NCBI GenBank assembly: GCA_008694505.1
Contig: VZDJ01000063.1
Span: 6,189,117 to 6,253,116, forward strand
DNA from: Cyanoderma ruficeps
Lineage: Eukaryota > Chordata > Aves > Passeriformes > Timaliidae
Length of the DNA: 64,000 nt
Reading direction: 5' to 3'
Translations under genes and position numbers: made by a program
Shown: piece after piece, positions 35,370-46,600 of the stretch
Layout of the letters: the number at the start of each line of letters is the position of its first letter
How positions within the stretch are numbered: position 1 is the stretch's first letter
The notes under the pieces: model-generated
The model's database searches: none
Told to the model about the DNA's origin: nothing
The model's input: the letters and a program-made list of their open reading frames with translations, nothing else

Positions 35370-37610
35370 TCACTCGACGTGCACCTCTGTCTCAGGCCTC
35401 TGCAGACACAGCTCTGTGGGGAGGAAGGCTCCCTGCCCCAGCGCCGTGGCGTAAGTTCTGCTGTGCATGTGGGGGAAGCCGGGGGGCACAAAGCCCCCTG
35501 CTCCAGCATAGCCCCCTCTTTGGTGCTGAGGCAGGGTATGGTAATCCTCCAGATTATCGTACTGGGACATCACAGTCATGGTGCTTTGGCGCTTGCCCAG
35601 GGTTTGGTAGGGGTACAGCAGGGCCGAGTCCCTCTCCATGGGCTCGGGGTGCTCTCGCATCCGAAGGCTGTGGCTCCGCTCAGGTTTGGGTGGCGGCACC
35701 ACAGGAGTAGCAGCATGTTCCTCCTCCTTGTAGCAGTCTCTGGAGTGCTTCTCCATGGACGCTCTGCCTCGAGGCCTCTCCAGGTCTGGCCTGTCCTCTG
35801 CCAGCCTCCCCTCCTTGTGGTTCAGCCTCAGGGTCTCCTGACCGGCTGGGATGTACTTGCTGCCTGAGTGCTGGTAGCCCATGGGCTCGGAGGGCTCCGG
35901 GCCACCCTTGGGCCTGTACTCGGGGTAGGGGGGCCCGTTTTTGGGTTCGGAAGGCTGCCTATGGTTCGCTTCCTGCTGCAAGTGTGTCCTGTGCTCGCTG
36001 CCGCTGCCGCCCGGCTCGTGCATCTTCCTGTTGCGGATGCTGCTCTGCTTCTGGGGCAGGGACGGCTTCTCGGGCTGCCCGTTCCCGTAGCCCCCGCCAT
36101 GATAGTGGGCTCTGTCCAGCTCAGGCTCCGTGTGCTGCCCATAGAAACGCTCCTCCCCTTCGGGCGTGGCCGCCTTGGCTGGGTACCTGCCCTCCTTCCC
36201 TTCTGCCACCGTCAGCAGGCCGCTCTTGCCGGGATCCGATTTGCTGCGAAGGTGGATGGCGTCCAGGCCCCCCAGCTCGTCCTGCAGCAGTGGGGCCACG
36301 TTGTCATACTGGGACATGAGGGGCCCTTTGACCTTCTGGCGCGTGCGGCTCTCACGGCGGATGGACTGCATGCGGTACTTCTCCATGTCCTCCAGGTCCC
36401 AGGACATGTACATGTGCTTGATGTCCGGGGCGGGGGGCACATCCCTGCTCACGAAGCTGTGCTCTTTGCCCAGGTGGTTGATGAGCCCTGCCCGGGGGTA
36501 GGCGGCCAGGCTGGGGTAGCGGTACAGCCCCTTGCCCTGCAGCCGGGACGCGTAGGGCCCGAACTCGCGGCTGGGCAGGCCGTGGAAGGGCCGGACCCGC
36601 ACAGTGCTGTAGGGATCCAGGTCATAGAAGCTCCCGTCGGCCGCGGTGTAGTAGGGGGCGCTGGAGGAGCTGGAGTAGGGACTGTAACGATAATGGACAC
36701 GCCCGTTCTCAAAGTAAGGCTGGAGCTGCGTGACATGGTAGTCGGAGTGGGGCTGGTACGGCTTGTACTGGTAGAGGGGCCGCGGGCAGTACACGGGCTC
36801 ATCATCCGGGGGCACCTCCGTGCGGGAGATGGGCACGGAGCGGATGGCGGCGGCGGCAGCTGGGCTGGGCACGTGCAGCGACTGCACCCTGCGGATGGTG
36901 GGGTATGGGGGGGCCTCCTCAGCATAGCCGGCGCCCCGCAGTCCCGTGGGGCTCACGGAAGACACGAAGTCGGTGCGGCCACGGGGCTTGGGGTGCAGGC
37001 CAGCGGCAGAGCCCTTGCCCTGCGTGCCATAGGAGCTGTAGCGCCCGCCCGCGGCAACGGGTGGCTCGGGGCGGGGCGGGTAGGGCTGGTGCTGCTCGGC
37101 CTTGCTGTGGTAGCCGTGGGCAGGGAGGCTCTCAGGCCGGTACTGGTGCTTGGCATGCACGTAGCCATCGGGCCCCACGGGCTCGGGAAGGCTCTCCGGC
37201 TTAGGGTGCGGCACGTACACCGGCTGCATGGACGAGTGCTTGGGAGGTGGCGGTGGCGGCGGCGGCAGCAGCGCCTCCTCCACGGAGGACGCCAGCATGG
37301 AGGAGGCCAGGAAGGAGTGGTAGTTGGAGTTGTTGAGGGTGTCCGTGTTGTTGGAGTGCATGGCAGCGGCGATCTTGCTCTCTAGCGTCCTCACAGGCGG
37401 CACGGGCGGGGCGAAGCTGTAGGAGGAGGGAGCAGGGACTGATTCGGAGCGCAGGTGCAGAGGGGGAGCCCTCGTGCCCTCCCGGGGCTTTTCCAAGTGG
37501 CTCTGGTGGCCTGCGGGCACAGAAGAGGAGCCACGGGCACTGGAACTGCTCTCGGAGACAAAGCCAGGTGTGGGCTCCGGAGGCTTTTCAGGTGCAGCAG
37601 TGCTCCACAT
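35370..37610 (-). CDS. ARHGAP32: ARHGAP32 last coding exon (C-terminal tail)
   Basis: This exon carries 746 codons and the TGA stop (35370-35372). The acceptor is CCCTGCAG|ATGTGG, cut at 37611/37610, and phase is 0. The ATG at the exon start is an internal methionine, not a translation start. The product is disordered and rich in Pro, Tyr and Arg. Visible features are eight prolines (37242-37265), five alanines (36846-36860), and the ARHGAP32 hallmark YQYKPYQ...LQPYFENGRVHYRYSP. There is a basic helix-like YRMQSIRRESR, a proline motif PPPKPERSHSL likely to bind SH3 domains, and two copies of MSQYDN (36300-36317 and 35553-35570) that suit tyrosine kinase and SH2 recognition. In mammals this tail binds Fyn, PSD-95, beta-catenin and NMDA-receptor complexes. 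It ends at a TYATALGQGAFLPTEL block followed by ETEVHVE, close to the known C-terminus. Confidence 0.95.
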   Translation of the reverse strand: MWSTAAPEKPPEPTPGFVSESSSSARGSSSVPAGHQSHLEKPREGTRAPPLHLRSESVPAPSSYSFAPPVPPVRTLESKIAAAMHSNNTDTLNNSNYHSFLASSMLASSVEEALLPPPPPPPPKHSSMQPVYVPHPKPESLPEPVGPDGYVHAKHQYRPESLPAHGYHSKAEQHQPYPPRPEPPVAAGGRYSSYGTQGKGSAAGLHPKPRGRTDFVSSVSPTGLRGAGYAEEAPPYPTIRRVQSLHVPSPAAAAAIRSVPISRTEVPPDDEPVYCPRPLYQYKPYQPHSDYHVTQLQPYFENGRVHYRYSPYSSSSSAPYYTAADGSFYDLDPYSTVRVRPFHGLPSREFGPYASRLQGKGLYRYPSLAAYPRAGLINHLGKEHSFVSRDVPPAPDIKHMYMSWDLEDMEKYRMQSIRRESRTRQKVKGPLMSQYDNVAPLLQDELGGLDAIHLRSKSDPGKSGLLTVAEGKEGRYPAKAATPEGEERFYGQHTEPELDRAHYHGGGYGNGQPEKPSLPQKQSSIRNRKMHEPGGSGSEHRTHLQQEANHRQPSEPKNGPPYPEYRPKGGPEPSEPMGYQHSGSKYIPAGQETLRLNHKEGRLAEDRPDLERPRGRASMEKHSRDCYKEEEHAATPVVPPPKPERSHSLRMREHPEPMERDSALLYPYQTLGKRQSTMTVMSQYDNLEDYHTLPQHQRGGYAGAGGFVPPGFPHMHSRTYATALGQGAFLPTELCLQRPETEVHVE

Positions 37611-40600
37611 CTGCAGGGAAGAGCAGACAAAGTCAGGGACAAGCAGCTTTTCCCCTGCTGTTCTGTAGTTAAAACACCCCAGATACTTGTATGGATCAGC
37701 TCCATTCCAGCATGTCTGGGCCTGGTTTCTGTTTGCTAGGGAAGGACAGACGTGTAAGTTCCCTCTCTCAGCATGGGCAAGCAGGACGCCACTGGCAGAT
37801 TTTGGGACCCATCACAACTGGTGTGTTCTGCAAATGCTAAACCAGAGGAAGGGGAGGAGGTGGCTGTCTCTTTGGTGGCTCATTTTTAAATGTCTGATGT
37901 TAATGAAAATGTTCCTGAATTTAACCTCTTCAGGCCCTGGTGAGCAGATCGAAAAGTAAAGTAGAGCAGAAATTCCTGTCTTAAACATGGCTGCCAGGGC
38001 TTAGGATGGGCTGCAGCTGGGCATGTTTCATGGGCTGGGGGTTTTGGATTTCTGATGGAACACTTCCATATTTGAATCCTGCACAAGGAATCTGACCTGC
38101 TTTGCTTAACACAATCACAGGATCACTGAGGCTGGAAAAGATCTCTGAGACCATCAAATCCAACCTGAGACCATTCCCCACCTTGTCACCACCAGCCCAG
38201 AGCACTGAGTGCCACATCCAGTTGCTCCTTGGACACCTCCAGGGATGGGGACTCCACCAGCTTCCTGGGCAGCCCCTTCCAGCACCTAATCACCCATTCT
38301 GTGAAGAAATTCTTCCTGTTGTCCTACCGAAACCACTCCTGGTGCAGATTAAGTGTCTTCTCATCCTGCTGCTGACTAACTGGACAAGAACCTAACTAGG
38401 ACACTGGAAGAGGACCTCATCAGAGGATGCAAAAATTCTTCTTGCTGAGCATTCTGAATTATCAATCCCTCTGTCAGCGGCCCCTACAGATACTATTTTC
38501 CTTAAAACCAAGGAGTGTGGGTATTCTGGGACGTTCCCTTAGGAAAGCAGCACAGGATTTCCTGCAGGGCTCTGTGTGTGTGTTACCGCGCTCCCGGTGT
38601 TCTGCAGATCCCACCCGTTACCATTTGGATTTGGACTGACGTTCCCAGTGCTCAGCATTTCAGAGGAGCTGTGCAGGGAGCAGCACGTACCTGCCCAGAG
38701 CCGCTGGGTGCTTTGGCCGCCGGCACCTGTCCCACGGCTGCCTGGTGCTCCTGTCTCTGTGCTGGGGCCGTGGCCGCCCGCGGCGCGGGCGGGACAGTCG
38801 GGACAGTGGCATCTGCCTGGGGGGCGGCCCCGGGCGGGGCGCGGGGCTCGGCAGCTGTGCTGGGGAGGGTGCTCAGGTACGGCACTGCGGCCGGGGCGCC
38901 CTTGTCCCCAGCGGGACCCACGGAGGGAGACTGCAGCTTGTCCTCGGCCGTGCAGGGAGCGTGCAGCTTGTCCCCAGGCAGGCCCGCGCGCAGGTGGGGC
39001 TGTTCCACAGCCGGCTCCGTGGCGGGCAGCTCCCGCTCCGGCAGTGCCCCCGGGCTGTGCTCCCAGCCCCCCACGTGGGCCTTGTCCCCCGCTCTGCTGG
39101 GGTGGAAGCTGGACTGCTCCTGCTCTGCATCCCTGCTGCCAGGCGTGTCCCCGGGCATGCCCGTGTGGAGAGCGGGGGGCTCCTGGCCTCCAGGTGCGCC
39201 GGGAGGGTGATTCTGCTCCCCGGCCGTGCCTTGGCCGTCCTGCTCTAAAGGTGCCCCGGGCTGGAAGTGCAGGTGGTTCTCGGGCAGAGCAGTGAACAGG
39301 TGGAGCTTGTCGGGAGCGCCCGCAGAGAGATGGAGCTTTTCTAGAGCTGTGCCAGCTTCAGCCTCTCCATAATTTGTGCTTTCAGCATGAGCATCTCCTG
39401 GCCTTTTGTGGGACTGGGCGGATGCTTGCTGTGCGGACTCGGCTAACGCTAGGGCCAGCATGCGCGCTGCGTTTTTCGGAGGAGGAGGAGGGATAAGAGA
39501 CACAGAACTGACGGGAACAGGATCCTGGGGGGAGTCGAGGGCAACTGCTCCTAATGGGGGGAAAATTGAGAGAGACAGTGATTTTATGTTACCCAATAAG
39601 GAGAGTGACCTTAATGACTATTATAAAAAAATAGATGCTCTCCACACTTTCACAGTGGCAGTTCCTTCTGATGTGAAACACTTGTGTCTCACAGGCAAAC
39701 GCTGCTCGACAGCACAGCAGGTTCATCACAAAGTGGAAAAGAACCCCAAGAGATTGTCTAAAGGCTTCTCTTGCATTTCTAGAGAGGTAGGAAGGAGGCA
39801 GCAGAGAATGAGATACCCTTACACAATTTTGATCATAAGGTTTTAGGCAGAAAGGTCCCTTCTTCGAGTGTTGGCAGGTTTTTAATTTAAAAAAGAAAAG
39901 TCTTAGATGGTCTATTGGCTGAAATGACTGAGAAGGACATGCTAGAGATTTTCACGTATGACAGGATGGGGGGAAAAAAAGCAGAATATAAAGCATTATG
40001 GAAATTATCCGAGATTTGTGTGATGTAGGGAGAAGGCAGAGGTTAAGACTTTACTGATCTGCACAGCCCTGCAAGACACTCGTGACCAGAACTGATGGGC
40101 AATCCCCTCTCCTAAAGGCACGCAGAGGAGGATGGTTCTGAGAGCAGCTCCCCTTTGGAACTTAAAGAAAGAATGGAGGAAAATGCACTGTACCTGGCTG
40201 GGTGTGTCCACTGGGTACAGTCTTATTCTGACTGCTTGGCATGGCTCTCTCCCCTTCTTCTGGCAACTCTGCTTTGCAAGCAGGCACTAGCTGGGGATGC
40301 TGCAGCTCTTGGTGGGCTCCTTCCCCTGTTCCTGTTTCACTGTTTTTGAGGGGCAAGGACATCTGGGTTGGGGACCTGTTTGTGATCTCAGTGATGCCAA
40401 TCTCTTTGCTCCAGCTGGAAGCAGAGGAGTTCCTGGATGTGGTGGGCACTCCTCCTACGGCCTCTGGCACACGGCTGGGCAGCACAAAGGAGGTGGGTTC
40501 TGTGCTCAGTGGTGGAGATTTGATGGGCTTTCGGGCTGTCTTGGGTGAGAAGCTGAGGGGTTTGCAGGCCTGCTCTTCTGTGGGGCTCAGGTCCAGTGTA

Positions 40601-43600
40601 AAGAAGGGACTCATCTTCTCCTGGAAAGGGGACACTGGCTCAGAACTCGTGGCACTGCCTGGGGTCTGGGACTGGCTGCCTGATTCTATATCCTTCTTGA
40701 GCAGGCTCAGCTTCTCCTTATTGACATCGACAGACTCCAGCAGGGAGGTGCTGCTGTCCAGGCACTCCGACTCTGCCTGCGGGGGGCTGCACTGGAAGGA
40801 CATGGGGTCGAAGTCCAGGCTGGCGACACCAATGTCCGGTGGGCTGAGGTCCACGTCCTCTGAGGAGCGGGGAGAGATGAGGGCAGGGACGTGGATCAGC
40901 CCCTCGTCCCCATCGCTGTCATCGTGGGGGAGATTGTCGTAGGAGTTGCAGCGGTTCATGTTCCCCAGGAGCTCCCCGTTGAAGGAGGCAGACAGGGCAT
41001 CGCTGCTGGACCTGGGCCTCCTGGGCCGGAACAGTTTGGATTCACCTGGAAGAGAGAACACACCATGTGTTAGTGACAAAACCTCCTGTCCAGGGGGCCA
41101 GGCCCATTGGTGGGGGGACAGAACAGTCCTAAGGCAGCAAAAAGTGCCTCCCCTGGTGATCTCTCCACACAAAGTATCATCATTGACAGTGACTGCTTAT
41201 TCCATTTGCTTAAACTCTTTTACAGCACTTGCCAGGCATGATTCACTCTGAAACTAAGCTGTGTGCACAAGCAAAGACATTTGAAATGTGCTGAAGATCT
41301 TCCTCGCAGTGCCAGCTATACCAGAGCAAGAGGTTTGCTGTTTTTAACCTTAAAAGCGGGAAAAGCCATGAAGAGCATTTCTGTGAGACCCATCTGTGTT
41401 GGGACCAGAAAGCTGCTTCATCGGTTAGCAAGTTCAGCTTCCCCTGGAGGGGTGGAAAACCTGGCCTGTTGAATATCTACAGCCAGAGATGTCGAAGTGC
41501 CTCCCTTAATGCCCATTTCCTGGAAGTGCAGGTAGGATTGTGCCTTACCATCCACGGCATGCAGGGAGGTGAGGGACTCCTCGCTCTTGGCCGAGCGGAG
41601 CGTCCCGCTGTCTCCTCGTCCTCCTGAGGAAAAGAACCACACAGAGAAAGGATCAGTTAGGAAAGGGGTTTACATTTAGCTGGATAATGGTGGCAGGAAA
41701 AACACAAATGCGTTTCTAACACCAACATCCCTGTCCTGAGAGTTATTTTGTTTTGAAGGTGGGTTTCTGATTCTCATTTTACCTTTGCAAGGTAACTGAC
41801 CCAAGTGGTGACTGCTGCAGGTGACAGGTGGGGAAACAACTCCCCACAAGCAAAACCCCTCAAAATTGGGAAAGGAAGGAACATTTACACACCCTGTCTT
41901 ATGGGCAATAGACATGTATAATTTCAGTCTCTGAGGAGACAGTCCTGAAGGGCATCACAGAGAGTGTGAGGACTGTGAGGGTAAGAATTTTAAGCTAGAC
42001 CTGGAAGATGAGGGGATAGAAGTTCTCCCAGGCCCATGTTTTGGGATTTGTGGTGTATTTTTACTGCAAAAACATGTTGTTGCTATTTTTAAGTTTGGAA
42101 AGAAACAGAAAATTATATATGGAAAAGGCTGAGAATTCCACCTGCATATCCTGGCTGTGGCTACAAATGGTTGTTGGATGCCTACTCTGGGTACTCTGGT
42201 ACAGTTTTTGGAGGGAATGTGTTTGTGGGAAGGTGCCTTTCCCTCATTTCATTTTCTGAGAGCAGCAAGGAGAACCAGAACTGTATTCTCATTTCATAAT
42301 GAGAGTGTCAGAAGGAATTATCCTGTGACTTATTAAAGCAGCAGCATCATCTTGTCTTTCCAAAGCTGTTCCAAGCAAAGCACAGAGGTGCGAGGCCCAG
42401 CAGGCTCCAGCGCTGCCATTGAGATCCATTGGGAAAGAACAGCTACTGGAGGTGTCATGCACGGCTTGGACGCTAGAAGGAGATGAAAGCCCACTGGAAA
42501 CATCACTGCACTGCTGAAAACCCCGGGTTTTGGAAGAGGGCCTCACCTGCCAGGGCTATGGCTTTCATTTCCGAGGGCTCGCTGGGGTTGCGCTGCAGTT
42601 TACGCTTGGACATGGAGGAGGATTTTCCCAGGTTGAAGAAGGAACGCCAGCTCCCCACTGGAGATTTCTTTATCTTGCTGGGCGGCCTTTTCCTGCGGAG
42701 AGAAAACGGAACACATGGATGGAGGGGGGGCACAGCTCAATCCTGGCTGCTTGTTATCAGCACTCTCTGCTTTCTGCTCAGAAAATCCTGGTTGCTGCTT
42801 GAAAACTCCCTCTCTCCCACAGCCGAGATGTTTTCATTATTCCAGCTCAGCCCCAAAAGTCTTGCTGTGTAAATTCCCCCAACCTCTGCAAAGCAGCTGC
42901 AGAAAAGGCTCTTCCTTGTCCAGTCTAGCAGCCAAGGGATGGATTTTATGAAAGAAGCCCCAGCTCTCTGGAAAGCTGGGCAGCCATAAAGGTGTTCAAA
43001 AGCATCTCTCACTCCTGCTATAGAACCACCTTAGTCTCCTCCACTGCCATATTTAATTTCCAGTGTTCTCAAGCCTGTCCAACTGCTTCACTTCAAGGGA
43101 ATCTCAATTTGTGACAGGCACTTAATCCTGGAAAACCCCAACATCTGCAGGTGTTCCCCCTGTTTACATTTCTGTGTGTGACTGGTCCAGGCATTTCTAC
43201 ATCACAGACAACATGGATTTATACATTAAATTATATCCCTGCTGAAAACAAGAGGAAGCGGAGCACAAATTATTTGGCTAAACCAAGGCCACTGATAAGA
43301 GCTGAATCCTCCAAACTCCCAAGCAGGTGGAGAACTGGCTACGATACTTTACATATATAACAAGCCTCAAGTCAATATATGCAAATTCTTGCTGTATTCA
43401 AAAATAACACAGTTATTACACACGCTGGAAAGGAAACCTGTCTCTACCTTTCAGATGGGAAGTCAATGACTGTGTGGAATTTCCCCTGCAAAGCTGCTGG
43501 GCCCTCTCCCACTTCGATGTACTTGCTGTCTGCCACAATGGGAGAGTTGATCTGGGCCTGTGTCCGTGCCTGAGCCTCCTCCAGCGTGAGCAGCTTCGTG

Positions 43601-46600
43601 GAGGGGGAGGACACCAGCAGAGACTTGGGCCGGGATAAAGAGCTGTGCCCTGCAAGGGAAAACCACAGGCAACAGGGAGAGTCAGCAAACAGCAGCGCAG
43701 AGATCAAAGCTCAGCTCTGTGTGTCTAGGGAGGTGCTGTGTTTTTCTGAACCTTTGTTATCCCAAACACTGAAAGACATGGACAAAATGTGGTCACAATG
43801 TCACAGATACATTGACGACTAGAAGACTAACAGCTTAGTGAAATAATTAAAAAAAAAAAAAAAAGCAGAGGGAAGCAGGTAGGATGGAAACCTTTGTGAC
43901 ATACTTTCCTTCATCTGTATGCAAGAGCCTGTAAAAAACCTGTGTTTTTCCTTTATATAGAGCCTGTCTGGGTCATTCCCAGATTTCACCTCTCGGTGCA
44001 GCAGGAAATGCCACGTGTGACTGAAGCTGCTACAAACCAAAGTGCACCTGGACACAGCCAACAGAATCTGCTGTGTGCCCTGCCCATGGCCTTTAGAGCT
44101 TGTGCCTAGTTTTGGAGATGAATGTGTAAAATCTGAAAGCAGCTGCTGCCTCCTGCTGCCGACAGCTTCAGTGGAGAGATTACACAGAGCCCCCTGTAGA
44201 AGCTCTCCTGTCTGCCACTGCCTCTTGTACAGGTGTTTCTAGGGTTATTGCCAGGTGAGTTCAGGGCTGTGGGGCAGATGTGCCAGTGCAGAACATCCTG
44301 CTTGGTCCATTTCCATGGCTGTCCCTGCAGTAGCACAGCTCTGTGTGAAGGATGCACAGTCTGGGGGTGTGGAAGCTGTAAATGCTGTGCTGGGTGAAGT
44401 TTGGGTTAAAGCAGCTTTGGCAACACCACTTCCCCTCTCACAGGTGGGTGCAGGAGCTGTGCTCACACCCAGAGGCTCCCAGGAAGCCGTTCTGGAATGC
44501 AGCATTCCTGCACTTAGCCAACCCAACAGCCTGACCCTTGTCCCTGCCAGGTCTGTGTCAAAGCTACTGAATGCAAATGACCAAGTCATTAAACAATTAG
44601 CCAAATTTACATGTGCCATTCTAAGCCAGGATAATCATCTGGCTGGGATTCTGAGCATGTTTATCTTCCTTCCCCTGGCAGACTCAGCCTGCTGGGGCTG
44701 GCACTGCTCAGCCAAGCTAACCTCTGGCTCCCATGGACTTAGAACTGCCCTACAGCAGAAGAAAAAGCTGGACTTGGATCAATTCTGCCAGCCTAAGCAG
44801 AGGCAGGGTTTGTTTAAAAGAAGAGAGCAGCAGATACAGTGGAAACTCAGCTCTCTGCAGTCCCCAGGTGATGATAACTGCAGCGGCTGTGCGTGTTCTA
44901 GGCAAGGGCAGGTTATCAAGGCAGATGGTGCAGCCTTAATGCTGCTTGGGAGCAGGAACAGCTTGTGGCAGCCACACTAATACAGAGAGTAAACTTTCCT
45001 CCTGGTGCAACTCTGCTCCTTCTCAATGGAACAGATACATACTCTCAGTTACTCAAGGGAATTTGTACATTCCAAGGCTGGATGACATTCCAGGTGCTCC
45101 AGGTTCATTCCTCATCCTTAAGCAACACCAGCCTGAGCTGTGTGGCTGCACAGCCCTGTTCATGAGCCCACAAAGGCTGTGCAGAGGGAATAACCAGCAC
45201 AGGAGATGTCAAAACAGACCTTTAAGAGCAAGACTTAAGTTTCTTAAGCCTCAGTATTACTGAATGCAGACAGATTGCTTTACACCAGTTTGTTCCTGTT
45301 TGTGTTCTAAGGTACAAATGAGGGCAGACAGACACAGCTCCAATGGGTAAGTATGCAGGGCCATCAGCGAAGATGGTTTTAAAAAGGGAGCAGGAGAGAT
45401 TTAAGTGATTCCTTGCAATTTCTCAGTGGTAGGACATAAAAGTAGAAGCCAAACATTCACCTCTGCATTCCTGTGGGGCAACCTTGGCTTCTAAGAAAGG
45501 CACTGACAGCAATTTCTAAAACCAGGCTAGTTCTGTCTGGATCCTGACATCCCAAGCCAGATATGTGTCCTCTAGCTTAAAATAAAAGCATTCCCAGGTC
45601 CCAGAGGAGGCTCAGCCAGCCATGAAGTGCTGCTGTTCCTGCCCGAGTGAAGCAAGCACAGAACACACACCTGCCCCATCACGGATGACAGAGCTGAGCT
45701 TGGAGCTGAAGAGCACATCCACGTGGTTCAGGATGAACTCCACCACCACCGACTGGATCCGCACCTCCATGAAGGCGGCCGTGCCGCTGAAGCAGGCGGA
45801 CTCGATCTGCTTGGACCTGCAAAGGGACACGTGGTCAGGGAAGAGGCTCCTGCTGGGGGAGGCCGGGGCACCTGTGGGGCTGCAGGCCTGGGGCAGAAAA
45901 GGCTTCAGGGCAGTTCTGGGGTTAAATCTCAGCAATGCTCACAAATCATCACTGACTGTGGGGATTTATGGGCAAACTTCAGATCCAGGTTCAAGTCTTA
46001 CTGACAGGGCAAGAGGAACACTGGGCTGGGAAGGGAGAGTGGGACAGGTATGAATTGAGGTTAACACACTGAACATCCAAAATTAAGAACTTTCTGTTAA
46101 CTCATTTCTATGACTGGCACAGTTTAAGGCAGTGCTGTTGTACAAACCTACCATGGGCTCTAAGAGACTTTCCTTGAGCAGGGAGTGCCTCCAACTGATC
46201 CTGCTGAGTGAATGCCCCAGGACGCACCAAAGCAAACTCAAACACAAGGCCACTCCACTGCATGTGGGAGAATTGCCAGAAAAAAGAGCCCACCTGCATG
46301 AACTGGGAGTGTCCAAGGACAGGAGGGACTGGGCTGGGACCAACTTGGGATAGTGGAAGGTGTCCCTGCACATAGAGGAGGTGGCACTGGACCAGTTTTA
46401 ATATCCCTCCCAACCCAAACCCTTCTGGGATTCCATGATGAACTGCACACAGAGATTTCTCAGGCTGGTAACATCAGCAGTTCAGAAATCAGTACAATAA
46501 AGGACATGGTGATATTCTTTTTTCTTTTAAAGCAAAATTTTTAAGTTACACCATTAAAGTGCCCTGGCATGCAGATTCAAAACAGATTTATCCAAAATCA

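Noticed and set aside
35868..37385. 505-codon open frame on the plus strand, antisense to the last ARHGAP32 exon
   Set aside because: It lies wholly opposite a strongly supported coding exon. GC-rich codons on the minus strand deplete stops on the other strand. The peptide is a monotone Gly/Val/Leu/Arg sequence with no domain.
41618..42550. Arg-Gly-Asp-Ser created at an exon junction in the ARHGAP32 tail
   Set aside because: The protein is cytoplasmic, so an integrin-binding reading of RGDS has no basis.
44255..44980. 241-codon plus-strand frame inside an ARHGAP32 intron
   Set aside because: There is no recognisable domain, codon pattern or splice context. Chance frames of this size occur in moderately GC-rich introns.
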